DNA of 64,000 nucleotides, from positions 62,001 through 126,000 of the forward strand of contig CBDBVE010000001.1 in assembly GCA_965212595.1 (NCBI GenBank), read 5' to 3'. Every line of letters starts with the position of its first letter. The first letter of the stretch is position 1. The translations under genes and the position numbers were made by a program. Positions 26,336-35,395 of this stretch are shown piece after piece. Source of the stretch: Poritiphilus sp965212595. GTDB taxonomy: Bacteria > Bacteroidota > Bacteroidia > Flavobacteriales > Flavobacteriaceae. The notes beneath the pieces were generated by a model, which had not been told where the DNA came from, made no database searches, and saw only the letters and a list, made by a program, of their open reading frames with translations.

Positions 26336-26340
26336 AAATT

Positions 26341-26417
26341 AATTGGGCATTAAATGAATCGATGTCTTTGAGGTATGGTGTTCCTCCTTGACAATTAAAT
26401 TCAAGTAATGCCCAATT
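26341..26417 (-). promoter_or_regulatory. Inverted repeat upstream of lanC
   Basis: ATTGGGCATTA at 26342-26352 pairs with TAATGCCCAAT at 26406-26416. With flanks the arms match at about 16 of 18 positions, with a spacer of about 40 bases. It lies directly upstream of the lanC start and would form a hairpin in the mRNA leader if transcription began upstream of it. A possible -7 box, TACTTTG (minus strand, 26424-26430), lies just outside the repeat. Confidence 0.5.
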
Positions 26418-26544
26418 GCTCTGCAAAGTACAAAAAATTCCATGCCCGAGCTAAGATCCTGCCCGAAAACGAGCTGATGTTCTCTGAAAATTATAATTCC
26501 TTTAACACATAAAACACACTAATATCCGCTAGATTTGTAAACGT

Positions 26545-26847
26545 GTGAAAAGTATCTTAAAATATCTGGGGGTTGTTCTTTTCATCAGTCTTATACTGAC
26601 AAAGGCTTCTGCTTTTCACATATACGAACACCACGATACCCTCAACGGACAGGATAACCAATGCGAACTTTGCGTATTAACTATTGATAGTCAACATACG
26701 GAGACCTTGGCGCCCTCCTTCAATGGCTTAGATGAAAATCCCGTCCTGGTATCGCACCAGCCAAAAATTGTTACTTTCAACTTTCAGGTCGTTCTTAGCT
26801 TATCGAAAACAGAATTGTTTTCCAGGCCCCCGCCCACTCTTCTTTAG
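26545..26847 (+). CDS. Small exported His/Cys-containing protein
   Basis: A 100-residue protein with a GTG start at 26545 and a signal peptide (MKSILKYLGVVLFISLILTKASA). Right after it comes FHIYEHHDTL and a CELC pair, then an end in FSRPPPTLL. I have seen similarly built small Flavobacteriaceae proteins (HxYxHH, CxxC-like pair, RPPP end), but no function is established to my knowledge. The His and Cys cluster hints at metal binding. It is divergent from lanC and 155 bp upstream of the ABC transporter operon. Confidence 0.65.
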   Translation: MKSILKYLGVVLFISLILTKASAFHIYEHHDTLNGQDNQCELCVLTIDSQHTETLAPSFNGLDENPVLVSHQPKIVTFNFQVVLSLSKTELFSRPPPTLL

Positions 26848-27002
26848 TCCTAGAACACGGAACTCTTTGTTATCCAAAAGTTTAAGGTCTTCTCTCTGAG
26901 GACTACTCCTTAATTAACATCGCTCTGAATGGAGCAGTTATCAATCAATACGCTTGATTGAACGATGCTTAGCATTAATACCATCATTTCAAATTCATTC
27001 TC

Positions 27003-27719
27003 ATGATAATAACTAACAACCTTACAAAAACATACGGTGACCAAACAGCTCTTGATCATTTGAACCTCAACGTGAAAGAAGGAGAAATATATTGCCTTCT
27101 TGGTGCAAACGGCGCCGGAAAAACAACAGCTATCAACCTTTTACTTGGCTTTATTACACCCAGCTCGGGAAGCGCTTTTATAAACCAGCTAGACGTACAT
27201 GAAAACATTAAAACCACAAAACGGTTCCTGGCCTATATCCCTGAAAACCTGATGTTGTACCCAAGCCTCACCGCTGTAGAAAACCTGGACTACTTTTCGG
27301 GCATCGCTGGTAAAAAGTTGTCCGGATCAGACCTAAAGGGATTTCTGGAAGAAGCAGGCTTGCAAGCCGAAGCTTTTGAAAAAAGAATAGCAACCTTCTC
27401 TAAGGGGATGCGCCAAAAGGTGGGCATTGCCATCGCTCTGGCGAAAGATGCCAGGGTACTACTACTAGATGAGCCTACCTCAGGGCTAGACCCCCAGGCG
27501 AGTAATGAGTTTGGGTCCTTGCTTCAAAAAATGCGAACAAAAGGAGTGGCCACCTTGATGGCGACTCACGACCTTTTTAGGGCCAAAGAAGTGGCCACTC
27601 ATATCGGTATCATGAAGGACGGCCAATTGAAACAGGAGTTAGTAGCCAATGACATCAGCCTCCCTCAGTTAGAGCAGGCCTATCTCAATACTATGGAATA
27701 TAAAGAGCTAGCCATATGA
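27003..27719 (+). CDS. ABC transporter ATP-binding protein
   Basis: A 238-residue stand-alone ABC ATPase. It has Walker A GANGAGKTT, a short signature FSKGMRQKVG, Walker B VLLLDEPTSGLD and the switch His in MATHD. The class is the NosF/CcmA-like exporters that pair with ABC-2 permeases. Its stop overlaps the start of the first permease (ATGA), and a second permease follows, so it powers a three-protein exporter. One ATPase plus two permeases beside a lanthipeptide locus is also the LanFEG immunity layout, but the permeases here are of the DUF3526 type. Confidence 0.9.
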   Translation: MIITNNLTKTYGDQTALDHLNLNVKEGEIYCLLGANGAGKTTAINLLLGFITPSSGSAFINQLDVHENIKTTKRFLAYIPENLMLYPSLTAVENLDYFSGIAGKKLSGSDLKGFLEEAGLQAEAFEKRIATFSKGMRQKVGIAIALAKDARVLLLDEPTSGLDPQASNEFGSLLQKMRTKGVATLMATHDLFRAKEVATHIGIMKDGQLKQELVANDISLPQLEQAYLNTMEYKELAI

Positions 27720-29122
27720 TCTCGAAAACTTTTTTGAAGGAAACCAAAGAGCTGCTGCGTGATGGCCGTGTACGCATTGCATTCTTAATCGTCATCTTAC
27801 TGTTGGGAGTAGCAGTATGGATCAGTGCCAAACAATATAAAAACGTGAATGAGCAGCACGAGGCTGCAAAAACGGCCGAGAGAGCTATATGGGATAATCA
27901 GGGTGAAAAGAACCCGCACTCTGCGGCACACTATGGCACCTATGCCTTTAAACCCAAATACCCATTATCTTTAGTGGACCAGGGAGTTGACAAATACGCT
28001 GGAACTTCAATTTTTCTTGAAGCACACAAGCGCCACGAAGCCCAATTCAGTGCGGCAACAGACCAAACCGGTTTGGCACGCTTTGGGGATTTAACTCCAG
28101 ATTTTATCTTGCTTTTTATCATCCCTTTGCTCATCATTCTTTTGGGGTACAACAGCTTTACTAAAGAACGGGAAATGGGAACTCTTACCCTCTTAAAAAG
28201 TCAGGGAATTTCAAGTTGGAAATGGATGCTAGGCAAGTGGGCGGCACTTTTCTTACCTATTTTTATAACTACGGCCTTGTTGTTCCTTGTAGCAGGCATA
28301 ATGTTGACTAATTTAAAGGACTTTGGGGTGTTTAGCTGGAGTTCGTTGTTGATACTATTCTTGGTCTACATTGGGTATTACATCATTTTTATCAATGTGG
28401 TCTTACTAATCTCCTCAAAAACAAAAAAATCGGGTATTTCGCTGGTTGTTTCCCTTTGTGTATGGATTATCGCCTGTTTAGCTGCACCCAAGGCAGCAAG
28501 CAATATAGCAGAAAGCAAACATCCTTACCCCTCGAGGCAAGACTTCGCAGCTAATGTGTTAGAAGATAAAAAAGAAGGGCTTGACGGCCATAATCCCTGG
28601 AGCAAGGAAGCCAAATTATTGGAAGAAGAGGTACTCCGAGAACATGGGGTAGATAGCTTGCATAAGTTGCCTTTCAATTTTGATGCCTACCGCATGCAAA
28701 AAGGCGAAGAACACGAAGCGGAAATCTATTTTAAGCATTACAATCATCTAAAAGATCAGTATACCAGGCAAGCCGGGGTCTACAGAAGCCTGGCCGCTAT
28801 TTCGCCCTATTTGCCAACACGCTTTTTGAGCATGTCTATTGCGCATACCGACTATGCCACGCATTGGGACTTCGCCGATGCCGCCGAAGAATACCGTATT
28901 GCCACTCAAAAGTTTTTGAACGACAATTTTGCGGAAAATTCCGAATACGGGAATTGGGCCTATCAGGCCGATGCAGCTTTCTGGAGAGAATTGCCCTCCT
29001 TTGAATACAACCCACCAGAATTGGATTCCATTCTTAATCGGAACAGCTCCAATCTCGCAATTTTGGGCCTCTGGCTTGTGGCTTCTTTTGGCCTTTTACT
29101 TTTCACAACCAAAACCATTTGA
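27716..29122 (+). CDS. ABC-2 type permease, DUF3526 family (first)
   Basis: A 468-residue permease with one N-terminal helix (VRIAFLIVILLLGVAVWI), a soluble loop of about 100 residues, a block of helices (LFIIPLLIILLGY to about 265), a second soluble region and a final helix (LAILGLWLVASFGLLLF). This two-loop topology is typical of DUF3526 ABC-2 permeases in Bacteroidota. It overlaps the ATPase gene by 4 bp and precedes a second permease of the same build, with which it should form the membrane channel. Confidence 0.85.
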   Translation: MISKTFLKETKELLRDGRVRIAFLIVILLLGVAVWISAKQYKNVNEQHEAAKTAERAIWDNQGEKNPHSAAHYGTYAFKPKYPLSLVDQGVDKYAGTSIFLEAHKRHEAQFSAATDQTGLARFGDLTPDFILLFIIPLLIILLGYNSFTKEREMGTLTLLKSQGISSWKWMLGKWAALFLPIFITTALLFLVAGIMLTNLKDFGVFSWSSLLILFLVYIGYYIIFINVVLLISSKTKKSGISLVVSLCVWIIACLAAPKAASNIAESKHPYPSRQDFAANVLEDKKEGLDGHNPWSKEAKLLEEEVLREHGVDSLHKLPFNFDAYRMQKGEEHEAEIYFKHYNHLKDQYTRQAGVYRSLAAISPYLPTRFLSMSIAHTDYATHWDFADAAEEYRIATQKFLNDNFAENSEYGNWAYQADAAFWRELPSFEYNPPELDSILNRNSSNLAILGLWLVASFGLLLFTTKTI

Positions 29123-29124
29123 CC

Positions 29125-30555
29125 ATGTTATCATACAATTTTAAATACGAATTGAAACTGCTATTTCGCAGTCGTTGGATTCAATTGTTGAGTATTACCT
29201 TATTGCTACTCTTCGGGTTTTCTGTCTTCAATGGCCTGCAAAAGGTTGAGAAACGCAAAAATGATATTGCTGCCGCTCATCAGGAAGTCAGGGAAAATGA
29301 TGATATGATGTTAAAACTTCTTGACTCTGTAGAACGAGGAATGGAGGTAAGTGCCTCAAGATGGACTATTCCTACCAGCCCAATGGCCGTTGGGAACTAC
29401 CACCCCCGGGTTGCTGCCATGGCTCCTCATTCTATGGCATTTATCGCAACAGGACAGGCAGACCTGTTTACGCACTACGTGAAACCCACCGTAACGGGAG
29501 ACGATTTCGCTTTGAATTTTGCCGAAATGACCAGTCCGGTACAACTGCTTTTTGGGAGTTTCGACCTGGCGTTTGTTATCGTTTTCTTACTGCCCTTATT
29601 AATTATTGCTTTCTCTTATGACGTGCTATCAGCAGAGAAAGAAAGTGGCTCGCTGAGGCTTTTGGCAGCGCAACCCATTGGTATTCAAAAGTGGGTGCTT
29701 CAAAAAATGGGACTTCGATTTTTTTGGTTGTCAATACTGGTAATTGGCTCATTGCTTGTCGTGTTTTTTGGGCTTGGTCTCAGCCCCATCCTCCAGGCTA
29801 AAACCTTTTTTGGTCTATTGGGTTTAATTCTGGCCTATATGCTCTTTTGGTTTGCTCTGGCTTTCTTGATCAATTTGTGGGTGGGCAGTTCTGCGAAAAA
29901 TGCTGTTGCTCTACTAGGGTTGTGGGTAGTATTTGTGCTTTTGGTTCCTTCAATATTAAATCAGTTGGGCAATACACTCTATCCGATGCCCTCGCGTACC
30001 TTGATGATCAATGAAATGCGCAGTTTAAAGACAGAGGTCACCAAGAAGCAAGATGAAATCCTGGACAATTTTTTAAGAGATCATCCGGAATACGCAATAA
30101 ACGATACCACTCAATATCGGGGGTTTTATCATCGTTATATGGCCTCTCAAAAGCTGATCAAGGAAGAATTATCTCCGGTACTTAGTGAGTATGAAACCCA
30201 ACTGCAAAAACAACAGCAATGGGTAGGTCGTCTCAGATGGATCTCGCCTGCTATTATTGTGCAAGAATCCTTAAATCAAATGGCAGGTACTTCCACCCAG
30301 GATTATGAAAATTTTAGAAACCAAGTGGTGGCTTTCGCCGGAACCTGGAGAGCTCATTTTATGCCGTTTTTATATAACAACCGTAATTTTTCTCAGAAAG
30401 ATCAACCTAATCTCCCGGAGTTTGGTTACACGCAGAAATCGCACAATTCTCAGGCCGTAGTGCCAATGCTGCTGCTGGTTTCAATTGCCTTGTTTGGTCT
30501 GGGTATCGTTGTTTCTAATCGTTATATAAAAGAAGGTATCCTAAGTGCCAATTAA
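29125..30555 (+). CDS. ABC-2 type permease, DUF3526 family (second)
   Basis: A 476-residue permease with the same layout as its neighbour: helix near the N-terminus (WIQLLSITLLLLFGFSVF), loop, helix block from LAFVIVFLLPLLIIAF, loop, final helix. The ATG at 29125 is the better start; a TTG two codons earlier overlaps the previous stop. The soluble region holds a conserved-looking PSRTLM element. Substrate unknown; candidates are the lanthipeptide itself, a lipid or a metal complex. Confidence 0.85.
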   Translation: MLSYNFKYELKLLFRSRWIQLLSITLLLLFGFSVFNGLQKVEKRKNDIAAAHQEVRENDDMMLKLLDSVERGMEVSASRWTIPTSPMAVGNYHPRVAAMAPHSMAFIATGQADLFTHYVKPTVTGDDFALNFAEMTSPVQLLFGSFDLAFVIVFLLPLLIIAFSYDVLSAEKESGSLRLLAAQPIGIQKWVLQKMGLRFFWLSILVIGSLLVVFFGLGLSPILQAKTFFGLLGLILAYMLFWFALAFLINLWVGSSAKNAVALLGLWVVFVLLVPSILNQLGNTLYPMPSRTLMINEMRSLKTEVTKKQDEILDNFLRDHPEYAINDTTQYRGFYHRYMASQKLIKEELSPVLSEYETQLQKQQQWVGRLRWISPAIIVQESLNQMAGTSTQDYENFRNQVVAFAGTWRAHFMPFLYNNRNFSQKDQPNLPEFGYTQKSHNSQAVVPMLLLVSIALFGLGIVVSNRYIKEGILSAN

Positions 30556-30556
30556 T

Positions 30557-32764
30557 ATGAAGAGAATTATTTTATTTGTACTGATCTGTCCCTGGTGTTT
30601 GCTAAGCCAGGATGACGATAGTGCTAATTTTCAACCTCCCGAGCAGCCATTTGAAATTGCAGTTTCAAAAGCGGACGGAGATATCAAATTGGATGGATCT
30701 CTGGATGAAACGGATTGGGAACGTGCATTGATCACGGACGACTTTTTTAGAACAGAACCCAGACAAGGAGGCGATGTAAGGTATAAGACTGAAGTTCGCT
30801 TTTTATACGACGATAAAAACCTTTATGTCGGTGCTTTTTGCAAAGATTCAGTGGGAATTGAGGGTATTCGCATTCAAGACCTTCGCCGGGATTTCAGCTG
30901 GGGGGAAAACGATATTTTTGGTATTGCACTAGATCCTCAGAACTTAAAACAATATGCCCAGGGTTTTCAAACCACCCCTTATGGCAATCAGAGAGATTTC
31001 CAGAATTTCAACGGGAACAATTTCGATACCGGATGGAACACGCTTTGGCGGGTAAGGACCAAAAGAACTAAAGCCGGATATACGGTCGAAATGGCCATCC
31101 CTTTTAAGTCGTTACGTTACAATCTTCCGGAAAGCGGAAACGCAATAGAACTGGGCTTTACCTTGGTGCGTTATGCAAGACGCGATATTGAGGTATCTAC
31201 TTTTCCTGCCATCCCGCAGTCTTTTACTCCTTATCGAATGACATATGCGGCAAAACTAACAGGTATTCAAGCGCCACCTCCCTCCACAAATATAAGGGTT
31301 GAGCCCTATGCACTCTATCAATACGACGAAAATAAGGAGGGTGATGTGCTGGTCGACAAATTGAATGAGCCAAAAATTGGTTTTGATGCCAAATGGGCCG
31401 TAAACCCAAAAACCGTGCTCGATCTTACGGTTAACACAGACTTTGCCCAGGCCGATGTAGACCGGGCCGTAAACAACCTGGAGCGCTTCAATATCTTTTT
31501 CCCTGAGAGGCGACAGTTCTTTTTAGAAAATTCCGGAATATGGGTGGGAGGCCTCCAACGATCAATACGCCCATTCTTTAGCCGTAGAATTGGATTACAG
31601 GGAGAGTTTAACGCTATTCCTGCTCCAATTGATGTGGGTGCCAGGTTTACCCAGCGAACCGAGGGGAATGCTTTGGCGGGCCTTTTTGTTCGTCAGCGTG
31701 AGACAGATAACTCGGCAGGAGCCAATTTTGGGGTTTTAAGGTATTTAAAAAATTATGGGAGGGAGAACAATATTGGCCTAATGGTTACCCATAGATTAGA
31801 CGATAGTTATACCGAATTAGGGTTGGAAAGCAACAACAATACCACCATAACTCTAGACGGGCAAATACGCCCTACCAGTCAATGGGACATTCAATACCTG
31901 CTTTCGAGCTCTATTGATGAGCTTAGCGGAGAAACAGGCTATGCGGGAAGGATTTTTGTAGGAAACGATTCTAACAAGTACTACTACGGCTGGGTGACAG
32001 AATATACGGATGCCAACTACAACCCAAGAATGGGTTTTGTAAGGCAGAACGATGTAATTAGGCACAACCCTGGAGGATACTACATCTGGCGGCCAAAAAA
32101 AATAGATTGGATTAGAAGATGGGATCCAGGAGTGTTTGCAAACTACAATCACGACGCTACAGACCCAAGTAGCTTTCAACAGGCCAGTCTCTATATTTTT
32201 CCTGTATTTACATGGTTTAAGGACAATAGCTTTTTAGAAGTCTCCACAACCCCTACCTGGCAAAACATCAATTTCGACTTTGCTCCTTTGGGTCTGGAAA
32301 TTGCTCAGGATAATTATTTTTATACCCGCTATCTGTTACAATACAACACCGACCAGTCTAAAAAATGGTCTGGAGATGTTGGGGTAGATTTTGGGGATTT
32401 TTACAACGGAAACAGGCTAACGATCAACGCTGCAGCCCGTTTTGCCCCCCTACCCCACACAACGCTTTCTTTGAATTACGAACACAATAATATTGAGGGA
32501 GTTGGTGTTTTAGAAGAAGACCTGGAAACCAACCTATATACGGCCAATTTGAGGTTAGCACTAAATCCCAGGGTACAGCTTTCTACTTTCTACCAATACA
32601 ACAGTTTTAATGAGCAAGGACGCTGGAACGTACGCTTTAGTTGGGAGTATATGCCCTTATCTTTCATCTATTTGGTGTTTAACGATACTCAAACCGATGT
32701 TTTTGATCCTGTACAACAGAGCACACAATTTATTAGTAAGATTACCTTTTTAAAGCAGTTCTAA
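30557..32764 (+). CDS. DUF5916 outer-membrane beta-barrel with CBM9-like domain
   Basis: A 735-residue exported protein with a signal peptide (MKRIILFVLICPWCLLSQ). Residues 30-220 form a CBM9-like sandwich (IKLDGSLDETDWERA; VRFLYDDKNLYVGAFC). The rest is the DUF5916 barrel, with FFPERRQFFLENSGIW and alternating aromatic strands to the end (TQFISKITFLKQF). The first ATG after the permease stop (one base later) is used. Proteins of this family are thought to be outer-membrane, function unknown. Its place as fourth gene of the ABC operon suggests it serves the same transported compound. Confidence 0.85.
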   Translation: MKRIILFVLICPWCLLSQDDDSANFQPPEQPFEIAVSKADGDIKLDGSLDETDWERALITDDFFRTEPRQGGDVRYKTEVRFLYDDKNLYVGAFCKDSVGIEGIRIQDLRRDFSWGENDIFGIALDPQNLKQYAQGFQTTPYGNQRDFQNFNGNNFDTGWNTLWRVRTKRTKAGYTVEMAIPFKSLRYNLPESGNAIELGFTLVRYARRDIEVSTFPAIPQSFTPYRMTYAAKLTGIQAPPPSTNIRVEPYALYQYDENKEGDVLVDKLNEPKIGFDAKWAVNPKTVLDLTVNTDFAQADVDRAVNNLERFNIFFPERRQFFLENSGIWVGGLQRSIRPFFSRRIGLQGEFNAIPAPIDVGARFTQRTEGNALAGLFVRQRETDNSAGANFGVLRYLKNYGRENNIGLMVTHRLDDSYTELGLESNNNTTITLDGQIRPTSQWDIQYLLSSSIDELSGETGYAGRIFVGNDSNKYYYGWVTEYTDANYNPRMGFVRQNDVIRHNPGGYYIWRPKKIDWIRRWDPGVFANYNHDATDPSSFQQASLYIFPVFTWFKDNSFLEVSTTPTWQNINFDFAPLGLEIAQDNYFYTRYLLQYNTDQSKKWSGDVGVDFGDFYNGNRLTINAAARFAPLPHTTLSLNYEHNNIEGVGVLEEDLETNLYTANLRLALNPRVQLSTFYQYNSFNEQGRWNVRFSWEYMPLSFIYLVFNDTQTDVFDPVQQSTQFISKITFLKQF

Positions 32765-32806
32765 ACATGAAAATGCGGTACTAAGATCTATATTGGATGT
32801 ATTGGT

Positions 32807-33661
32807 TTATTTCAATTCGTAAGCTACAAGTTTACCGTCCAGCATCTGAGGTACCAACAAGAGGTTTTTGTCCGCCATAAATTCAATATCCGCACTTCCG
32901 GCATTTAAATCGATCAAATCCTGGGCTTCTCCGTTTTGATTTATAAACATGAGTTTTCCGGCAATCCAATCTGAGGTAATAAAACCTTCTTTAAAATTGA
33001 CGAGGCCGTCAAGATTACCAATGTTTTTGCTAATTGTTGAAACAGACTTCTCGGTAAGATCCATAACCAAAAGGCTGCCCGGGATCTCGGTTTCAAAAGT
33101 TTCAGAATTGGTTACCACTCCCCATGATGCAATATATAGCTTGTTACCCTTAAGCTTCAATCCATTGGGATAGTCTAAACGGGCATCTTTAAACAAAATG
33201 CTTAGGGTATCATTCTTCAAAATATAGATAGCATTACCTCCGAAAGTGTCTGTTACATAAACCGTTCCGTCGGTACTAATTTCCACGTCATTGAGAAAAG
33301 TAGCTCCCTCGGCATGGTACCATTTATCAATACTGCCAGAATCTAGATTAACAACAGCAAGGCTGTCAATATCTGCCACGTATAACTTGTTTTTGTATAT
33401 CCCAAGGCCTTTTGGAGCATTAAAGCCAGAAAGCCATTTTAGTGTTATCAGCTTTCCCTGCTCATCAATTTTAGAGATAAAACCCTGCTTATTTTTTTCT
33501 GCTGGCTGGCCTGAAACATTGGAAACATAATAATGTCCTTTGTAATGCACTACAGATTCTGGAGCTTCAAGATTTTCAATTTCCCATAATTTGTTGATTT
33601 TTTGAGCATTACTATTTAAAAAAAGGGCTAAAAGCACTGTTGTGAGAACAATTTTCTTCAT
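32807..33661 (-). CDS. SMP-30/gluconolactonase-like beta-propeller, exported
   Basis: A 284-residue protein with a signal peptide (MKKIVLTTVLLALFLNSNAQ) and repeated propeller blades of about 45 residues (GLGIYKNKLYVADIDSL; DVEISTDGTVYVTDTFGG; GLKLKGNKLYIASWG). This is the SMP-30/NHL-like fold of periplasmic lactonases and binding proteins. The acidic metal-binding residues of true gluconolactonases cannot be confirmed by eye. It lies downstream of a Crp-like gene on the same strand and is convergent with the DUF5916 gene. Confidence 0.8.
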   Translation of the reverse strand: MKKIVLTTVLLALFLNSNAQKINKLWEIENLEAPESVVHYKGHYYVSNVSGQPAEKNKQGFISKIDEQGKLITLKWLSGFNAPKGLGIYKNKLYVADIDSLAVVNLDSGSIDKWYHAEGATFLNDVEISTDGTVYVTDTFGGNAIYILKNDTLSILFKDARLDYPNGLKLKGNKLYIASWGVVTNSETFETEIPGSLLVMDLTEKSVSTISKNIGNLDGLVNFKEGFITSDWIAGKLMFINQNGEAQDLIDLNAGSADIEFMADKNLLLVPQMLDGKLVAYELK

Positions 33662-33773
33662 TTTTAGATGTCTTTTTAATATTCTGATTATAGAGACAAA
33701 ATTAAATGGCCCGCTTAGGAAGAAAATTGATCTATGGTAATAAATGAGGCAGAAGACAAGCCCTTGAGAGCAA

Positions 33774-34388
33774 TTATGATCTTTGCTTTCTTATTCTGCT
33801 CAGGCTTTCGGCTGTAATACCTAAATAGGAAGCAATCTGATAGTTCTTTACACGTTGTTCGATATTCGGGTAGGTTTTTGTAAACATTATGTAGCGTTCT
33901 TCCGCAGACATATTAAGGTTAGAGAGAATTCTGGTTTGGAAGGCAACAAAGGCATTTTCCAGTTGTTTTCTGAAATAGGTTTCCAAGCCCGAAGATTTTG
34001 GAAATAAGGACAGTAAACGGGACTTAGAAATTTTGAGTAATCGGCAGTTTTCAATGCATTCAACCTCAAAAATAGAGGGTACTTCTTTATAATAAGAGAT
34101 ATAGTCACTTACCCACCAGTTCTCTATGGCAAACTGTATGGTGTGCTCTTTTCCGAAAGTATCTATTAAGAAGGTTCTTAGACAACCTTCAATTACGAAG
34201 TACTGATGTAGTATGCGATCCCCGGCCTCCACCAGCTTGTGCTTTTTTTCAAGTTCAATCAGCTCAAAGTGGAGGATTAGGTCTTGAAATTCTGATTTGG
34301 GAAAGACCACCTGTTTGTTGATATGTTCAAAAAGTTCCTGCAATTGCTTATAAAATTGAAATCTGCAATTTTTTATGATGCCATCCAA
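33774..34388 (-). CDS. Crp/Fnr family transcriptional regulator
   Basis: A 204-residue regulator with a beta-roll ligand domain (about 25-130; LVEAGDRILHQYFVIEGCLRTF) and a C-terminal helix-turn-helix (NYQIASYLGITAESLSRIRKQR). The only in-frame start at the right length is a TTG at 34388; no ATG is available near the N-terminus. It lies 112 bp upstream of the propeller gene on the same strand and divergent from the PAP2 phosphatase. Ligand unknown. Confidence 0.85.
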   Translation of the reverse strand: MDGIIKNCRFQFYKQLQELFEHINKQVVFPKSEFQDLILHFELIELEKKHKLVEAGDRILHQYFVIEGCLRTFLIDTFGKEHTIQFAIENWWVSDYISYYKEVPSIFEVECIENCRLLKISKSRLLSLFPKSSGLETYFRKQLENAFVAFQTRILSNLNMSAEERYIMFTKTYPNIEQRVKNYQIASYLGITAESLSRIRKQRS

Positions 34389-34511
34389 ATTATTGCAATT
34401 TTATATTCCTGATAACGTTTAATAGAGTGAGTTAAAATTTTAATTATCAAGGAACTGTATACCTTTATATCGAGCAATAACCCCTTTCCGTTTAGTAGCA
34501 AGTATTTAACC

Positions 34512-35234
34512 TTGTTTATGGTTTTAAACTTGTTCGCATCAAACGGTTTTGGGCAAGATAGATTGGGATCAGACTCTTTGAACATTAGATACACGGCTGA
34601 AAGACAAGCACTTCTTGCTAAGCAATTGTTCATACCAGCTGCGCTAGTAGGTTCAGCACTTTTAATGACTAACAGCGACTTTGAAATTGACCTGCAACCT
34701 AGAGTAAACAAGGAGCTTTCAACCAATATTGATGACTACACCCGCTTTGCGCCTATAGCCATTATGTATGCCGCCGACGGTTTAGGTGTTCGTGCCGAGA
34801 ATCATTGGTTTGACCAAACGAAGAATGCTGGCCTGTCTTTACTCCTTACCCAGGCAATCACCACAGGCTTAAAGATAAATATCAATAAGGAACGGCCTAA
34901 TGGTGCAAACATGGAAGCGTTTCCTTCCGGACATACCTCTTTGGCTTTCGCCAGCGCCACCGTGCTCTATGAGGAGTTTAAAAATACCGAACCTATATTG
35001 GCCTATTCTGGCTATGCATTTGCTACGACCACGGCCTACTTACGTATGGCCAAGAACAAGCACTGGCTCTCTGATGTGATACTGGGCTCAGCTATAGGAA
35101 TTGCTGTAACTAAATTGGTCTACCATTTTGATCATCTCTTTGCCTGGAACCCTTTTAAGGGATCAGAAAGATTGGTCATTGCTCCTACGGTAAATTTGGA
35201 GGGGACTGGTGTGTATTTGGCGCTTAGGTTCTAG
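34512..35234 (+). CDS. PAP2 family phosphatase
   Basis: A 240-residue exported or membrane-linked PAP2 enzyme. The three phosphatase motifs are visible: KININ.KERPNG, FPSGHTSLAFASA with the catalytic His, and RMAKNKHWLSDVILG with the second His and Asp. It dephosphorylates lipid or small phosphate esters outside the membrane. The start is uncertain: a TTG at 34512 or ATG at 34518 leave a signal peptide with no basic residues, and the frame stays open back to 34431, where KYLTLFMVLNLF would make a better signal, but no standard start codon is present. Confidence 0.8.
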   Translation: MFMVLNLFASNGFGQDRLGSDSLNIRYTAERQALLAKQLFIPAALVGSALLMTNSDFEIDLQPRVNKELSTNIDDYTRFAPIAIMYAADGLGVRAENHWFDQTKNAGLSLLLTQAITTGLKININKERPNGANMEAFPSGHTSLAFASATVLYEEFKNTEPILAYSGYAFATTTAYLRMAKNKHWLSDVILGSAIGIAVTKLVYHFDHLFAWNPFKGSERLVIAPTVNLEGTGVYLALRF

Positions 35235-35340
35235 GTGCTTTTTACGAGTAATTCCTGACTGTTTGGATAACAGGAAATTCTAAAATGAAAGTTTTCTCTC
35301 GGCATAACCTAACACGTACATATGTAGCATCAAAAAAAGT

Positions 35341-35366
35341 AAAAGCCGCACAATTGTACGGCTTTT
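35341..35366. terminator. Bidirectional terminator hairpin
   Basis: AAAAGCCG (35341-35348) pairs with CGGCTTTT (35359-35366) around a short loop. The A/T ends give a T run on each strand, so it can serve both the PAP2 gene (plus) and the lipoprotein gene ending at 35396 (minus). Confidence 0.7.
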
Positions 35367-35395
35367 CCAAATCTACTCATCATTCAACAACCTAA

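Noticed and set aside
26339..26443. A 34-codon minus-strand frame whose stop lies 3 bp before the lanC start (leader peptide?)
   Set aside because: A possible promoter box lies inside it, so its start may not be transcribed; the inverted repeat explains much of its sequence; no precursor-like features.
34373..34726. A 117-codon frame opposite the PAP2 gene
   Set aside because: Shadow of the PAP2 coding strand; PAP2 motifs show which strand is real.
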